Source: Tritrichomonas musculus | Taxonomy: Eukaryota > Parabasalia > Tritrichomonadida > Tritrichomonadidae | DNA length: 64,000 bases | Direction of reading: 5' to 3' | Assembly (NCBI GenBank): GCA_039105265.1 | Contig: JAPFFF010000009.1 | Span: 434,001 to 498,000, forward strand | In this document: positions 1-10,034 of the stretch, in pieces | Layout of the letters: each line of letters starts with the position of its first letter | Numbering within the stretch: the stretch's first letter is position 1 | The notes under the pieces: generated by a model | What the model was told of the DNA's origin: nothing | The model's database searches: none | What the model saw: the letters and a program-made list of their open reading frames with translations, nothing else | Position numbers and translations under genes: made by a program

Positions 1-248
1 ATTATGTTTTTTTGTGACTGCTGTGATATTGTTTGAAAAATTTCGTTAATTGTCTTCATTTGATCATCAGTTCGAATATCTTCATGATATCGTGCAATGA
101 CGTAATTCTGAAAATTATTTTTTGAAATATAATATAAATCTTGATCTGAATTTTCATATGTTGAAATTAAATTCGAAATATAATTGAAGTATAATCCGGG
201 AGATGCATTTAGCTCATTGTAAACATCATTGGCAATTCTCGATTTCAT
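1..248 (-). CDS. Partial hypothetical protein, 3' part cut by the left edge
   Basis: An open frame reads leftwards from an ATG at 246-248 to base 1 without a stop, giving 82 residues that begin MKSRIANDVYNELN. The same frame stays open a little upstream of this ATG, to about 325, so the true start could be earlier or in an upstream exon. The segment is polar and helix-forming, with a YVIARYHEDI stretch, and I recognise no domain. A decayed reading frame at 34,368-34,682 has a loosely similar stretch (YIVAKYHLSI), which could mean a family of related genes. Function unknown. Confidence 0.4.
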   Translation of the reverse strand, partial: MKSRIANDVYNELNASPGLYFNYISNLISTYENSDQDLYYISKNNFQNYVIARYHEDIRTDDQMKTINEIFQTISQQSQKNI

Positions 249-937
249 TTCGAGAAATGCTTTGAATTTTTGTAATAGAAAAGTGAAATGAAAAAAATAG
301 ATAAGAGAGATTACTAGTATGCATTTATTTTACAAAACAAATATTTTTTAACATTTTTCTTTTATAAAAATTTCTTTTGTTTTATCATATTCTTTCAACT
401 TTTTCAAAAAGACAATTATATTGAAAATATAGTATATTATAAACTGCGTTATCTTATACCATAGAAAATAATATCATTAATAAAAAATATTTTTTACAAA
501 AAAATATATATTATTACAAAAAAATATATATTATTACATGAATACTTAGTATTATGCCTGCTGCATAACAAAATATTGTTTATTCAATGAAAAAATATAT
601 TGTTTGATTGAGTAAATAGGCAATTGAACCAAAGAATAATTTCAAAGAAAAGAGAAAAGTATAGTATATGTGAACTTTTAGTCCTTTCAAATAATGAAAT
701 ATTCAATTCTGTTTTATAATTAAGGCTTAAAAAAAATTTTCAAATACTTCGAAACAACGTTAAATCAAATAATAATAGAGTTCGACTGAAATTTTAACAC
801 AATGCAAGATATAAATAGTTGAAAAATCTAAAATCTGAAGAAATTGAATGGAACTCTTTTGTTTGAAATCATTCAAAAAAAATTTTATTTTATTATCTTC
901 ATATAGAAATTTTTGAATAAAGTTTATCTTCATAAAA
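249..937. other. AT-rich intergenic region
   Basis: No convincing coding frame is visible. At about 495-535 a 20-base unit rich in A and TATATATTATT is repeated twice in tandem. The right end holds the short leader of the amylase-like gene. Confidence 0.6.
930..936 (+). promoter_or_regulatory. Candidate initiator (TCATAAA) of the amylase-like gene
   Basis: TCATAAA lies directly before the ATG at 938 and fits the trichomonad initiator pattern TCA(+1)-pyrimidine/A/T. It would give a 5' leader of about six bases, which is normal in this group. This is motif matching only. Confidence 0.4.
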
Positions 938-2419
938 ATGATTTCATTTATACTTCTTTCGCAATTTGCAATTTCTTTGCAACCACCAACATCACTTTAT
1001 GAAATAACAACGCGTCCTTATCTCTACCTTTTGAGTCAAAAATTAAATAAGCAATGCAAACTTAGAGATATTCCTGAAGAGGAATTCGATAGCTGGAAAG
1101 AAAAAGGCTTTGAATGGGTTTGGTTTATGGGAATCTGGAAACTTGGTGAATCAGGATTAAGACATGATCAAGAAGACGCTGACTGTAGGAGAGGATATGA
1201 TGAGAATTGCCCAGGATGGACAAGAGATGATGTTATTGGTTCTCCATATGCTATAGTTGAATACACAGTCAATCCAGAAATTGGAACAATTGAAGATGTC
1301 AAATGGATTCGTGAACAACTTCACAAAAGAGGAATAAAATTAATGCTTGATTTTGTACCAAACCACTCAGCATTTGAAGCGCCTGAAATATCAACAAATA
1401 AGAATTTCTATATATACACAAACAAACGTCCTCTCCCATCTACAAATCGTTTTGCACCAAATGGAATCGCATATGGAACAGAAGGAGGTTCAAGTCCATG
1501 GACAGATGTTGCACAATACAACTATTTTGACATGTCCTTTAGAAATCACCAAGTCAGTGTATTAAAATTCATTGCATCTGTTGCCGATGGTGTTAGATGC
1601 GATATGTCGCATTGCGTTATCAATAGCGTTTTCGAAGATTGCTGGAGGGAAGAACTTAAAGAATTAAAATATGAAACACCAAAGACAGAATTCTGGACAG
1701 ATGCTATCGCAGCAGTTAAAAGTGAATATCCACGTTTCATTTTCCTTGCTGAATCATATCATGACCATGAACCAGAATTAGTCAATTTCGGATTTGATTA
1801 TGCTTATGATAAAATTCCATATGACAAACTTAGAGATGGCCAAACTCAAGAATTCATTCAACAAATTTCAAGCCGCTCAAGAGATTATAAATCACATGGA
1901 TGCTTCTTTACAGAAAATCATGATGAAAGACGTGCTGTTGCAGTCTTCGGAAATATACAGAAGGCTAACGCTGCTGCTGCTTGTTTATTAACACTTCCAG
2001 GAATGAGATTCTTTAATCAAGAACAATGGAATGGTCCAAGAAATAAGATTGATGTTCATTTACGCCGTGCTAATTCAGAAGATCCTAATGCAGAATGCAT
2101 TCAATTTTATAACAAATTGTTTGATATTCTTAAACTTAACTGCATGAAAAATGGAGAATTCACCCAATTGAATGTAGAAGGAGCAACAATCCCAGCTTGG
2201 TCATACGCATTAGAAAACGAGCGCATTCTTGTAACTGTAAATTATAATCCTGTGCGCTCTGGCGGTTGGGTTAGATTGCCATATGCACCAAATGGTGAAA
2301 TTATTGCTTTGAAAGAAATGATATCTGGCATAACATATTATCGTAATGGAGAAGAAGCTAGGAGCAAGGGATTGCTTGTTGTTCTAGACCCATATCAAGT
2401 TCAGATCTTCAAATATTAA
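938..2419 (+). CDS. Secreted GH13 alpha-amylase family glycosidase
   Basis: A 493-residue glycoside hydrolase family 13 protein that probably cleaves alpha-glucosidic bonds in starch, glycogen or oligosaccharides. All four family signatures are present: DFVPNH (138-143), GVRCDMSH (218-225, with nucleophile Asp222), AES with the general acid Glu272, and ENHD (326-329) with the transition-state Asp329. The first 15 residues (MISFILLSQFAISLQ) form a hydrophobic signal peptide, so the enzyme is likely secreted or lysosomal. The C-terminal 80 residues fit the usual beta-sandwich domain C. The ATG follows a TCATAAA initiator by two bases. The catalytic set is complete, so it should be active. The exact substrate cannot be read from sequence: an alpha-amylase, an oligo-glucosidase or a maltogenic enzyme are all possible. 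Confidence 0.88.
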   Translation: MISFILLSQFAISLQPPTSLYEITTRPYLYLLSQKLNKQCKLRDIPEEEFDSWKEKGFEWVWFMGIWKLGESGLRHDQEDADCRRGYDENCPGWTRDDVIGSPYAIVEYTVNPEIGTIEDVKWIREQLHKRGIKLMLDFVPNHSAFEAPEISTNKNFYIYTNKRPLPSTNRFAPNGIAYGTEGGSSPWTDVAQYNYFDMSFRNHQVSVLKFIASVADGVRCDMSHCVINSVFEDCWREELKELKYETPKTEFWTDAIAAVKSEYPRFIFLAESYHDHEPELVNFGFDYAYDKIPYDKLRDGQTQEFIQQISSRSRDYKSHGCFFTENHDERRAVAVFGNIQKANAAAACLLTLPGMRFFNQEQWNGPRNKIDVHLRRANSEDPNAECIQFYNKLFDILKLNCMKNGEFTQLNVEGATIPAWSYALENERILVTVNYNPVRSGGWVRLPYAPNGEIIALKEMISGITYYRNGEEARSKGLLVVLDPYQVQIFKY

Positions 2420-2484
2420 TTATATTTACTAAAATTTTTTATATCAAAAAGTTATTATTTTTTTCTTGAAAAGTTCGTTATGTG

Positions 2485-4140
2485 ATGTTTTCTTATAAAG
2501 ATCCAAATAATGCATTTGTTTTAAAGTCATCTGATCAAAAAGATTCGCTGAGAGACATATTAGAAAAGATTAATGTTAATCTTGAACAAATCTTAAGCAG
2601 TTGTCATTTTCAAGAAAATAATTCTCTGAATCAAAAATTATTTTATCAAATTGATTGCACATTGCTTTTTAATCCTGATATAGATTTAATGTTATCAGTG
2701 TTAGATTATTTTGACTTATTTTGCGCTTCCAAGTTTCCAATAACCCTATATCCTGTTTTAATTTACAGGCAAATAATCAAAATTGGTTTTGAAAAAATTT
2801 ATGATTCACGGGTTGTTTCGAAAGTTTTATCAATTTTGTTTTATATTTGCTCATCAATCAATAAATCAACTTTTATGGAATTCGAAGTCATGCCATTTGT
2901 TTTTCAAGTTATTGATTTTTTTTATGACACTCAATTAAAAAAGCAAGGCAAGCATGAAGAGCAATTTACCCAAAGTGATCAATGTACAGAGATTATTTTT
3001 GATTCTGATATAGCAAAGAATAATGAATTAAACAAGATAGATGCTACAAATTATTGTTATGCAAAATGTTTTAACCAAGCAATTATTTTTTTATACTGCC
3101 TTGCATCGCTTCTTGAATTAAATAATGATAAATTTAAAAATATTATTTTTAAGTTGTTCGATGTCATAATAGAAAGCATGCCAGAATCGCAAAAATTCAA
3201 TATCATTTACCAAGAAAAACCAAATCCAGTTAATTTCATTGAATTCTCTTACATATTTAATTATGTTAACATAATAATTCCTCATTTTCATTTTTCTGAA
3301 GATGAAATGATTCAAATCAATCATTTTTTATTGAATTTTCTTGCAAGGACGAAAATGATGTTCTTTGACTCATCGTTTTTGAAAACTATTTATCTTACAA
3401 AATCATGGCATATGAACATTTTTGAGATTTTCGATAATGATTTGCTTGCTAACTATCTTAAGAATTGTGTTTTGTTTTTTACTCAAAGTTATGAAAATAA
3501 GATTCGAGAAGATGATTTTAGAAATAGAAATGCAAATCAAAAAGAATCCGAAGATCAAAATCTTTTATATTTACTAGAATATTCATTAAAAAATATAAAC
3601 AAAATCAAGTTTTCTTTTCCCGAAATTTATAACATCAATTTTGATCTTTTCAAAAATCCATCAATTTTTTTTACTCTCAATTCTTATTTGAAATGCATTG
3701 AAAAGCATCTGAATGTCAATATCATACCAATTGATGTATCACCTCTAATAGGTTTATCTTTTAATTGCTTGCTTTCTGGTGAATACAAAATTCAAAAATC
3801 ATCGATTGGAGTTATATTAGCCTTGTCAAAAATTTGCATAAATTGTTTTTATAAAAATATAATAGAAAATATGGACACTTTTTCTGCTTTTGTAGAAAGT
3901 GGGAACATTGAGACAACTTCTTGCATATTACAAATATTTATAAATACAATTCAATTTTGTGATATTAAAGATCCAAATTCTTTTAACGAAATTATTGAAA
4001 AGCTTATTCAACAAGATTTTATACAGATTATATATGACATTTTTATTGAAATAGACCCAGATAATATCGAAATAGAAAATTTTTCAAAATTTATTAATCA
4101 ATATATTCAAAAATATCAACAGAAAATGAGCAATTCCTAA
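2485..4140 (+). CDS. Hypothetical helical-repeat protein (551 aa)
   Basis: A long uninterrupted frame with very AT-rich codons that starts MFSYKDPNNAF at the ATG at 2485. An in-frame GTG lies just before it, but a eukaryote would use the ATG. The protein is rich in Leu, Ile, Phe and Asn and looks like stacked amphipathic helices, as in divergent armadillo/HEAT solenoids. It has no signal peptide or clear membrane helix. It begins 65 bases after the amylase-like gene on the same strand. Its style and its N-terminal YKD motif resemble the protein at 5919-7295, so the two may be distant paralogues. I recognise no family, and no function is assigned. Confidence 0.7.
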   Translation: MFSYKDPNNAFVLKSSDQKDSLRDILEKINVNLEQILSSCHFQENNSLNQKLFYQIDCTLLFNPDIDLMLSVLDYFDLFCASKFPITLYPVLIYRQIIKIGFEKIYDSRVVSKVLSILFYICSSINKSTFMEFEVMPFVFQVIDFFYDTQLKKQGKHEEQFTQSDQCTEIIFDSDIAKNNELNKIDATNYCYAKCFNQAIIFLYCLASLLELNNDKFKNIIFKLFDVIIESMPESQKFNIIYQEKPNPVNFIEFSYIFNYVNIIIPHFHFSEDEMIQINHFLLNFLARTKMMFFDSSFLKTIYLTKSWHMNIFEIFDNDLLANYLKNCVLFFTQSYENKIREDDFRNRNANQKESEDQNLLYLLEYSLKNINKIKFSFPEIYNINFDLFKNPSIFFTLNSYLKCIEKHLNVNIIPIDVSPLIGLSFNCLLSGEYKIQKSSIGVILALSKICINCFYKNIIENMDTFSAFVESGNIETTSCILQIFINTIQFCDIKDPNSFNEIIEKLIQQDFIQIIYDIFIEIDPDNIEIENFSKFINQYIQKYQQKMSNS

Positions 4141-4468
4141 AATAAATCCAGAAAAGTAAAGCATCAAATAAAGCATAGTAATAGAAGCGATCTAGTACTT
4201 TCAATTTTTTGGTAAATGTTCATTAATGAACATTTTATAAATAATAATTTTAATGCTTATATTTGATGATATTTTTTAAATACATATCCTAGAATTAAAC
4301 TATGCATGGAAAAATTGTGCGATTATTTTCAAAAAAACTTTATGTTCTAATGCTACTAATGCATTATGATCATGTTTTACGTAAATATAATCCAATTAGA
4401 TGAACATTCGATAATGTAACAAAACAAAATTTTCAATTAATTATATTTTTAATATAATATACAAACAT
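4141..4468. other. Convergent intergenic region, nothing recognised
   Basis: This is the gap between the ends of two convergent genes. It is AT-rich, has a short palindrome-like AATGTTCATTAATGAACATT near 4215, and holds no coding frame that I trust. Confidence 0.5.
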
Positions 4469-5560
4469 TTAAAAATTGACTAATAACACTAAAAACACTA
4501 TTAAAAGAATAAATTTCCAAAATGAAAAAAAGAATGATTCCTGTTTTCTAACTCTATAATATACTGCAACAAATAAGAAAAAGAGCAAAAGAATAATGAC
4601 TGCTTTGTAAAGTTTTCGTATTTTTGAAAATTCGTCAACTTCGTTTTCATCGTTTTCTTCATTTGCGTCATTTTCATTTTTTTCTTCCACTTTTTCAACA
4701 TCTGATCCGCCAAGTTCACGCATTAGTTGCTTTCCAAATCCAATATAAAAAATATGGTTTGCTTCTGTTGTTTTTGAGTCAATAATGCTTTTGAAAGCAG
4801 GCTCGCTTATCCATACTAATTTAAATTTAACTAAGAAATCAACAGTTGCACCTTTATCTTCGAAAAGTATTTGAACTTGTGGATCAAAGCAATCTGCATA
4901 TGGAGTTTTTCCCAGGTTTGAAACAATTTGCATTGCCATTCTATTTGATTCGATAAATAATATTTGCTTTTCTGCAATTTTGATGATATTTTTCCCCATA
5001 AATGGAATATTTATTGTTTTTTGGTAATGAATCGTTCTCTCTTGATAGCCATTTTTTTGGCTCCATTCATCAATAACAATTTGTTCACTTCCACATGTTG
5101 TATAAAGTTCGACAAAAAAATCATTTCCGAGTATACGCTCAGAAACAGTTTTCATGTCGGCTGGAAGCGAATATGAACAAAATAAAATTGGGTCATCAAG
5201 ATCTTTCCATTCTACTTTTGCTTCACCTGTATTTATAAAACCATATGAATTTTGAGGCTTGGAATTATGTTGCACAAGTAGCGATATTAAATTCTTCGCA
5301 TTTTCAATATCTTTAACACCACTAAATTTATAAGAACGACCATTTGCATCAATTTGTAATACATCCATTGACCGTAAAATGCCAGGATCTATTTTGATTT
5401 GCGAGATATTCGAGTATTCAAAATTAAAATCACGATCGACATTACCATCATCATAAACAAAAGCCATTCTGGTCTGATACAAAATTAAAGAGCCGTGATT
5501 CGATACTTTTTGGATTTGAAAACAGTTAATTCTTTGAATGATTTCTTCAAGATAATACAT
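4469..5560 (-). CDS. GRAM-VASt-transmembrane protein, LAM/Aster-like lipid transfer protein
   Basis: A 363-residue protein with the layout of the LAM/Ysp/Aster (GRAMD1) family, which moves sterols between membranes at ER contact sites. Residues about 10-97 look like a GRAM/PH fold. Residues about 121-285 match the VASt pattern: an opening strand near DPILFCSYSLPADMKTVSE, a block around YQERTIHYQKTINIPFMGK, then GATVDFLVKFKLVW. An acidic linker (290-312) leads to two hydrophobic C-terminal segments (about 319-335 and 345-362). Family knowledge suggests tail anchoring in the ER, with GRAM contacting the partner membrane. The start ATG ends at 5560. Assignment rests on motif order and hydrophobicity. 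The cargo is not known, because VASt domains in protists have not been shown to bind only sterols. Confidence 0.7.
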   Translation of the reverse strand: MYYLEEIIQRINCFQIQKVSNHGSLILYQTRMAFVYDDGNVDRDFNFEYSNISQIKIDPGILRSMDVLQIDANGRSYKFSGVKDIENAKNLISLLVQHNSKPQNSYGFINTGEAKVEWKDLDDPILFCSYSLPADMKTVSERILGNDFFVELYTTCGSEQIVIDEWSQKNGYQERTIHYQKTINIPFMGKNIIKIAEKQILFIESNRMAMQIVSNLGKTPYADCFDPQVQILFEDKGATVDFLVKFKLVWISEPAFKSIIDSKTTEANHIFYIGFGKQLMRELGGSDVEKVEEKNENDANEENDENEVDEFSKIRKLYKAVIILLLFFLFVAVYYRVRKQESFFFSFWKFILLIVFLVLLVNF

Positions 5561-5918
5561 AAATATAAAAATAAATTTTGAAAATCTTTTAAAATCGTCA
5601 CCAATTTTATTCTCAGTTTTTCATTAGTTTGCTTCACTATTTTTCAATTGTTATTTTAAACTTATTCAAAAATTAAATTGATTATTTAGTAAAACAACAA
5701 ATAAAGATTGAATTGATTTAGATACTTCCTAGCTTTTTGAGAATAAAAGATTGAATACTTTTTGTTACCAAAAAAAAATAAATTGAACCAATTTTATCTA
5801 GAAATGCTTACTTCCATTTGTTTTGGAATCATTTCATAAACATCATCTTTTTTTCATAATAATACTTCAAATGGAGAATGAATTACCGTTTATTTTTTTT
5901 TTTTGAATTAAAAGATTT
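5561..5918. other. Divergent intergenic region
   Basis: AT-rich sequence between two divergent genes, presumably holding both promoters. There is a T-rich tract just before the ATG at 5919. No coding frame or RNA gene is recognised. Confidence 0.5.
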
Positions 5919-7295
5919 ATGTCTATTTTTTTATATAAGGATTCGCCATTTTTAGCAAATGATCGCAGAGAAACAGTTTCTGATGCATTTACTCAGTCAT
6001 CCATAGATTTATGTGCTTTTAATTCATATAATAATTTACCTCAATTACTATTTTTTGCTCAAATGTGCGTTTCACATATAAAAACAGGAGAAAAAAAAGG
6101 AACTTGTATTAAAATACTGGATAATTGCGACAGTGCACTGATCGATCAATTTTTGGCATATGTTTCAAAAATCCTTTATGATAATATTAGCTCACAAAAC
6201 ATATTAATCGCATTTAAAATAATTTCTTTATTATCAAAAGATAAATGCTTTTATTCTCATCTTATTCTATTAAATATCACAAAACTTATCCTCTCAAATT
6301 TATCATTACTTAATCAACAACAAATTAGCCAAATAAACTTAAACGTTTTATTGAAAATAATAAAATATAATTACAAGCAAGAAGAACGAAGAAATATTAT
6401 TCTTGATCATTTTCCAATTGGATTCATTATTAGTTGTACATCAGAGTTTTTGAACTCATCTTTCCATGTGTTTGGATTACAATGGATCAAGTTTTTAAAT
6501 ACTTTTTGCTCATATAGTCATTCTATAGAGGATGGAAGACTGATTTTTGAAAACATATCGAATATTAGAAATAAGATCAACATGAATTTACATCTCAAAT
6601 ATTTTTGTAATATTATTGTTAATATGATTAAGTTCAAAACTCTTCCACTAGATCTTTTTGTTTCAAACAATTATAATATTTTCTTTCGTAATCTTATATT
6701 AAAAAAAGGAAATTCTGGAATCATTGAGCATGCTTTATATATAATAGGTCTATGTACAATGAATAATATAATATATGGCTTCTTTTACACCAATTTCTTT
6801 ATTCGTATTTTTTTTGCATATCCTTTTAATGAAAAAATTAGAATATTAGTTCTTTGGAATTTATCTGTTGGATTAAATTCAGAAATTTCTCATTTTCTAA
6901 TTGAAACTAATTTTATGAATGAAATAATTAGTATTTACCAAAATAGTTCTCTTAAATTAAAGCATCAAATTATATCGCTTATTACAGATATGATGTGCAC
7001 ATCGTCAGATCCACCTGAAATTTTTTTAGCAAATAATATAATTGAAATATTAATAGATGCCATGCTTATTTTTAATGATGATATCTCTAAAATAGCTCTC
7101 TCATTATATCAAACTATTGAAGATTGTATTGCTCAAAATCAAAACTCAATAATTGAAAATCTCAAACAATTTTTGCTAGATTCAAATTTCATGGAAATCA
7201 TTGAAATATTAGAAAATAGTGAAGATCAATTTAACCTTCGGTTATCTGTTAAACTTTGCAACTTTTTATATACTAGCGAATCAAATCCCGAGTGA
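5919..7295 (+). CDS. Hypothetical armadillo/HEAT-like protein (458 aa)
   Basis: A continuous frame of 458 residues starting MSIFLYKDSPFLANDRRETV at a clear ATG. The body consists of repeated hydrophobic helices of about 35-45 residues without cysteine or charge clusters, as expected for an armadillo-like solenoid that binds other proteins. An importin-alpha-like or regulatory scaffold would fit, but I see no diagnostic residues for importin, such as the Trp-Asn ladder. No membrane helix is certain. It resembles the product of 2485-4140 in composition and in its N-terminal YKD motif. Function unknown. Confidence 0.68.
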   Translation: MSIFLYKDSPFLANDRRETVSDAFTQSSIDLCAFNSYNNLPQLLFFAQMCVSHIKTGEKKGTCIKILDNCDSALIDQFLAYVSKILYDNISSQNILIAFKIISLLSKDKCFYSHLILLNITKLILSNLSLLNQQQISQINLNVLLKIIKYNYKQEERRNIILDHFPIGFIISCTSEFLNSSFHVFGLQWIKFLNTFCSYSHSIEDGRLIFENISNIRNKINMNLHLKYFCNIIVNMIKFKTLPLDLFVSNNYNIFFRNLILKKGNSGIIEHALYIIGLCTMNNIIYGFFYTNFFIRIFFAYPFNEKIRILVLWNLSVGLNSEISHFLIETNFMNEIISIYQNSSLKLKHQIISLITDMMCTSSDPPEIFLANNIIEILIDAMLIFNDDISKIALSLYQTIEDCIAQNQNSIIENLKQFLLDSNFMEIIEILENSEDQFNLRLSVKLCNFLYTSESNPE

Positions 7296-7449
7296 ATTTT
7301 AATCATGTATTTTTTATTATTACTGCATTATTTAAATTAAATCTTATTAAATCTAATTTATATATAAACGACTCTTAACAAATGCATTTTCTTTATTTCA
7401 TTAATTTGAAGTGTTTTACATAAAATTAATTAACAACGCTCCATCATGC

Positions 7450-8007
7450 TTATGAAATTGTTTCATTAAATAAGTATTCATAATTTTGGAAAATATCATC
7501 CAAATTTTGGGTATCAAAAGCAAAATCAATTGATGGGCAATTAAATTGATCAGAACAGTCTATTGAATTTAAATGACTTTTATTTGAAAGATTAATTTTC
7601 TCTGATGAATCGCTATTTGAAAAATTAGATTTAATACAATTTTCAGATTTCTTTTTCATTAAAACACGATGTCGATTTCTGCATTGAACAGCAGATTTTG
7701 TACCAATTATTATCGCAATCTTAGACCATTTTTGCCCATATTTTTCAACACATGTTAATAATAATTCTTCTTCTTCTTTGGAAAAAACAGAAATATTTTC
7801 AGGATTCAAATAATTTTGCCATCTTTCTTTAATTTGTCTTTTTGTTCTTGTTGAGCCAAAATAATTAGATATCACATCCCAGTTATATCCAAATCTTGCA
7901 ACTAAATCATTAATGAACTTATCTTCCGATGGAAGAAATTTATCTCTCCTTATACATTTTTTTCGTGCATGCTGAGCTTTTGGAATTGCTTGTGAAGATG
8001 CAATCAT
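7450..8007 (-). CDS. Two-repeat (R2R3-type) Myb DNA-binding protein
   Basis: A 185-residue protein with two tandem Myb repeats and little else, the usual trichomonad layout. Repeat 1 covers about residues 22-67 (KFLPSEDKFINDLV, Trp43, then KRQIKERWQNYL with Trp63). Repeat 2 covers about 74-117 (FSKEEEELLL, Trp94, then SAVQCRNRHRVL). The first aromatic of each repeat is Phe instead of Trp, a common change. The C-terminal 70 residues are Ser/Asn-rich and acidic and could serve as an activation region. In Trichomonas vaginalis, proteins of this type control iron-responsive adhesin genes. A nuclear transcription factor role is inferred here and the targets are unknown. A TCATTTA initiator candidate lies at 8020-8026 on the minus strand. 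Confidence 0.85.
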   Translation of the reverse strand: MIASSQAIPKAQHARKKCIRRDKFLPSEDKFINDLVARFGYNWDVISNYFGSTRTKRQIKERWQNYLNPENISVFSKEEEELLLTCVEKYGQKWSKIAIIIGTKSAVQCRNRHRVLMKKKSENCIKSNFSNSDSSEKINLSNKSHLNSIDCSDQFNCPSIDFAFDTQNLDDIFQNYEYLFNETIS

Positions 8008-8550
8008 TTTATTTTTTTATAAATGAAGCAAAACTTTGAAAAAATTGAATGTTCATAGAAATAAAAAAAAAACAAAAAAAGATATATCTTCCACACTATT
8101 TTAAAATATTGGAAACAGAAGAAGTAGCAAAAAAAATGTATTTGAAATATATCTCAGAAAATTTCAAGTGATTTTGAATAATTTAATAAATATTTCAATT
8201 TTCAAATAAATAAAGATTTATTGGTCTTTTTAATAGAATCAAGTTTAACTATAAGGATAACAAATAAATATCAAAATTTTTTAAATTGAAAAAATAATTA
8301 TTTTCAGAAATTTTTTTTCAATAAAAAATGGTTACTTATTTTTTCACAACCAAATGGTTATATTTTTTACTAACGTATATTTTAATGAGGAATTAGGAGT
8401 ATAGTTCAAAAATATGCTCAAATATTGTTTTCTTTAAATAAAAAAGAATAATATTTTTTGAAATCATATTTTTCAATACTTTTTATTCAATTTTTTATAT
8501 TGAGAGATTTTTCAATTAGTATTTTTAATTACTAACGATCATAGTAAAAA
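8008..8550. other. Divergent AT-rich region between the Myb and LIM genes
   Basis: It holds candidate initiators at both sides: TCATTTA on the minus strand at 8020-8026 and TCATAGT on the plus strand at 8539-8545. Otherwise it has only AT-rich sequence with homopolymer runs and no coding frame. Confidence 0.5.
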
Positions 8551-9159
8551 ATGAATATATCAAATGAATCTTTTCCATCTTCTCCAAAAATTAATAGCAA
8601 TTCTACTTCAAATCTAAATATCCAAGACAACCAAATTAAAAAGAGAATTAAAAATTCTATTAGCGTAAAGCAATTTAATAATATTCCTCTCAATCTCATT
8701 GGTTCCATAGAAAAAGAAAAAAATGTCATGACATCAAGGACTCCACATAGGAAAATTATACAAACTTCAAGTCTTCTTCATATGAACTCTCATACTCGTT
8801 CTTCAATAGTAAGTTCTCGTATCCATGATAATGTATCAGCACCACCAAAAGAAATACCAAACTTTAGTCATACAGATCAAATGAAAATGTTAAACAAAAT
8901 TTTTCCGAACGAAATGAAAAATAATTGCAATAAAATTTGTTGCAATGAAAATCATACCAAATTTTTTTGTGCCATATGCCAATCAGAGGTTCAATTTTCA
9001 AGCGCTGATTATTTATTTGTTGGTGGATATTATTATCATTTAAAATGTTTAAGATGTTCATCATGCTCAACAAATTTGCATCCTCCGTTTTATATTGAGA
9101 AAGCATCAAAAATATATTGCTCATACTGTTGGTTTAATAGAAAATCAAATTATTCTTAA
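8551..9159 (+). CDS. LIM-domain zinc-finger protein
   Basis: A 202-residue protein with one C-terminal LIM domain. The zinc ligands are complete and correctly spaced: Cys140, Cys143, His163, Cys166 for the first zinc and Cys169, Cys172, Cys190, Cys193 for the second. The first 110 residues are Ser/Asn/Lys-rich and probably disordered. LIM domains bind proteins, often in actin-linked or nuclear complexes, and this small protein would act as an adaptor. The start is the ATG at 8551, five bases after a TCATAGT initiator candidate. It lies divergent to the Myb gene, 543 bases apart. The zinc finger is certain. The cellular role is not. Confidence 0.85.
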   Translation: MNISNESFPSSPKINSNSTSNLNIQDNQIKKRIKNSISVKQFNNIPLNLIGSIEKEKNVMTSRTPHRKIIQTSSLLHMNSHTRSSIVSSRIHDNVSAPPKEIPNFSHTDQMKMLNKIFPNEMKNNCNKICCNENHTKFFCAICQSEVQFSSADYLFVGGYYYHLKCLRCSSCSTNLHPPFYIEKASKIYCSYCWFNRKSNYS

Positions 9160-9530
9160 AAATAATTAGTTATCCTTTTTAGAGATCAAATATAATGCAT
9201 TTTAATTTTGCATCCAAAATGCATTAACCTTTTTAGTTTTTGAAATTTCATCTGTATTTTGATTTTTGATTTGGAAAGATATCATAAATAATTAGTACGC
9301 TGCGTCAATGCTGTAATAATTTTCTTTCTTTAATCAGAGAAAAAAATTCAAAAAGGTCCATAAACTTTTATAATAATGATATAAACTGTAATTTATGAAT
9401 AATTAATAAAGCTTAAATATATATTATATATGTTTACCTTCATTAAGCATAAAAGTAATCAGAAGTTCATTTTTTATATAAATTTATTGATTTTTATTTA
9501 ATATTAATAAAAAACAAATTATCTTATTCT
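9160..9530. other. Convergent intergenic region, nothing recognised
   Basis: AT-rich sequence between the LIM gene and the convergent small TIM-like gene. No coding frame, RNA gene or repeat is recognised. Confidence 0.5.
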
Positions 9531-9755
9531 TTAATACAAAAAGTCGGAATAATCTGATAACAAAAATTGCTCTGCGGTTCTTTCTTTTGCCCGATAATAT
9601 GCTTCTGCATAACGAAAAACAAATTTATCGATTTTTGCTTTTTCTGCTGCGGTTAAATGTTCGGTAGATAAGTCAGTTACACAAGTTCTAAAAGCTTTAG
9701 GTATCATTATATCGAGGAGTGCTTGCTCTTCGATTTTACTTTGGGAATGCCCCAT
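9531..9755 (-). CDS. Small TIM-like protein lacking the twin CX3C motifs
   Basis: A 74-residue protein, the right size for small TIM chaperones (Tim8/9/10/13), which carry hydrophobic precursors across the intermembrane space of mitochondria or hydrogenosomes. The core (residues about 20-60: AFRTCVTDLSTEHLTAAEKA, then a short linker and a YAEAYYRA helix) copies the pattern helix-C-x3-C, loop with LT/S-x2-E-x-x-C, then a Tyr-containing helix. Only Cys24 remains. The other three positions are Ala, Lys or Phe-like. Loss of these disulfides is known in some anaerobic protists, and I infer the same here. An unrelated small helical protein is possible. The start is the ATG ending at 9755. Confidence 0.45.
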   Translation of the reverse strand: MGHSQSKIEEQALLDIMIPKAFRTCVTDLSTEHLTAAEKAKIDKFVFRYAEAYYRAKERTAEQFLLSDYSDFLY

Positions 9756-10034
9756 TTTTTTATTTATATGAAACCGATTTTTATGGTCAATATTTTGACC
9801 TAATCGAATGAATTCTTGAAAAAGAGATTTTCATTTACTTATTTAGCTGGCCTCGGATGCAAATAATCATTTAGAATTTCTTTCAATTCATTCTGAAAAT
9901 ATAAATGATTTGAGAAACAATTTTTTTTTTTATTTTCAAATTTTAAACAATCAATTTGATTGAAAAGATAAAAGAGTTTGTATACAAACAAGAGTCAATT
10001 ATGCATAATATAATTAATATTATTTATTAACATT

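Noticed and set aside
2482-2484. GTG as start of the 551-residue protein
   Set aside because: The next codon is ATG, which is the expected start in a eukaryote.
9839-9895. Minus-strand coding-like stretch NELKEILNDYLHPRPAK ending in a stop, preceded by TTTTCAG
   Set aside because: It could be a last exon, but no first exon or matching 5' splice site is visible upstream, and the usual trichomonad branch/acceptor sequence is absent.
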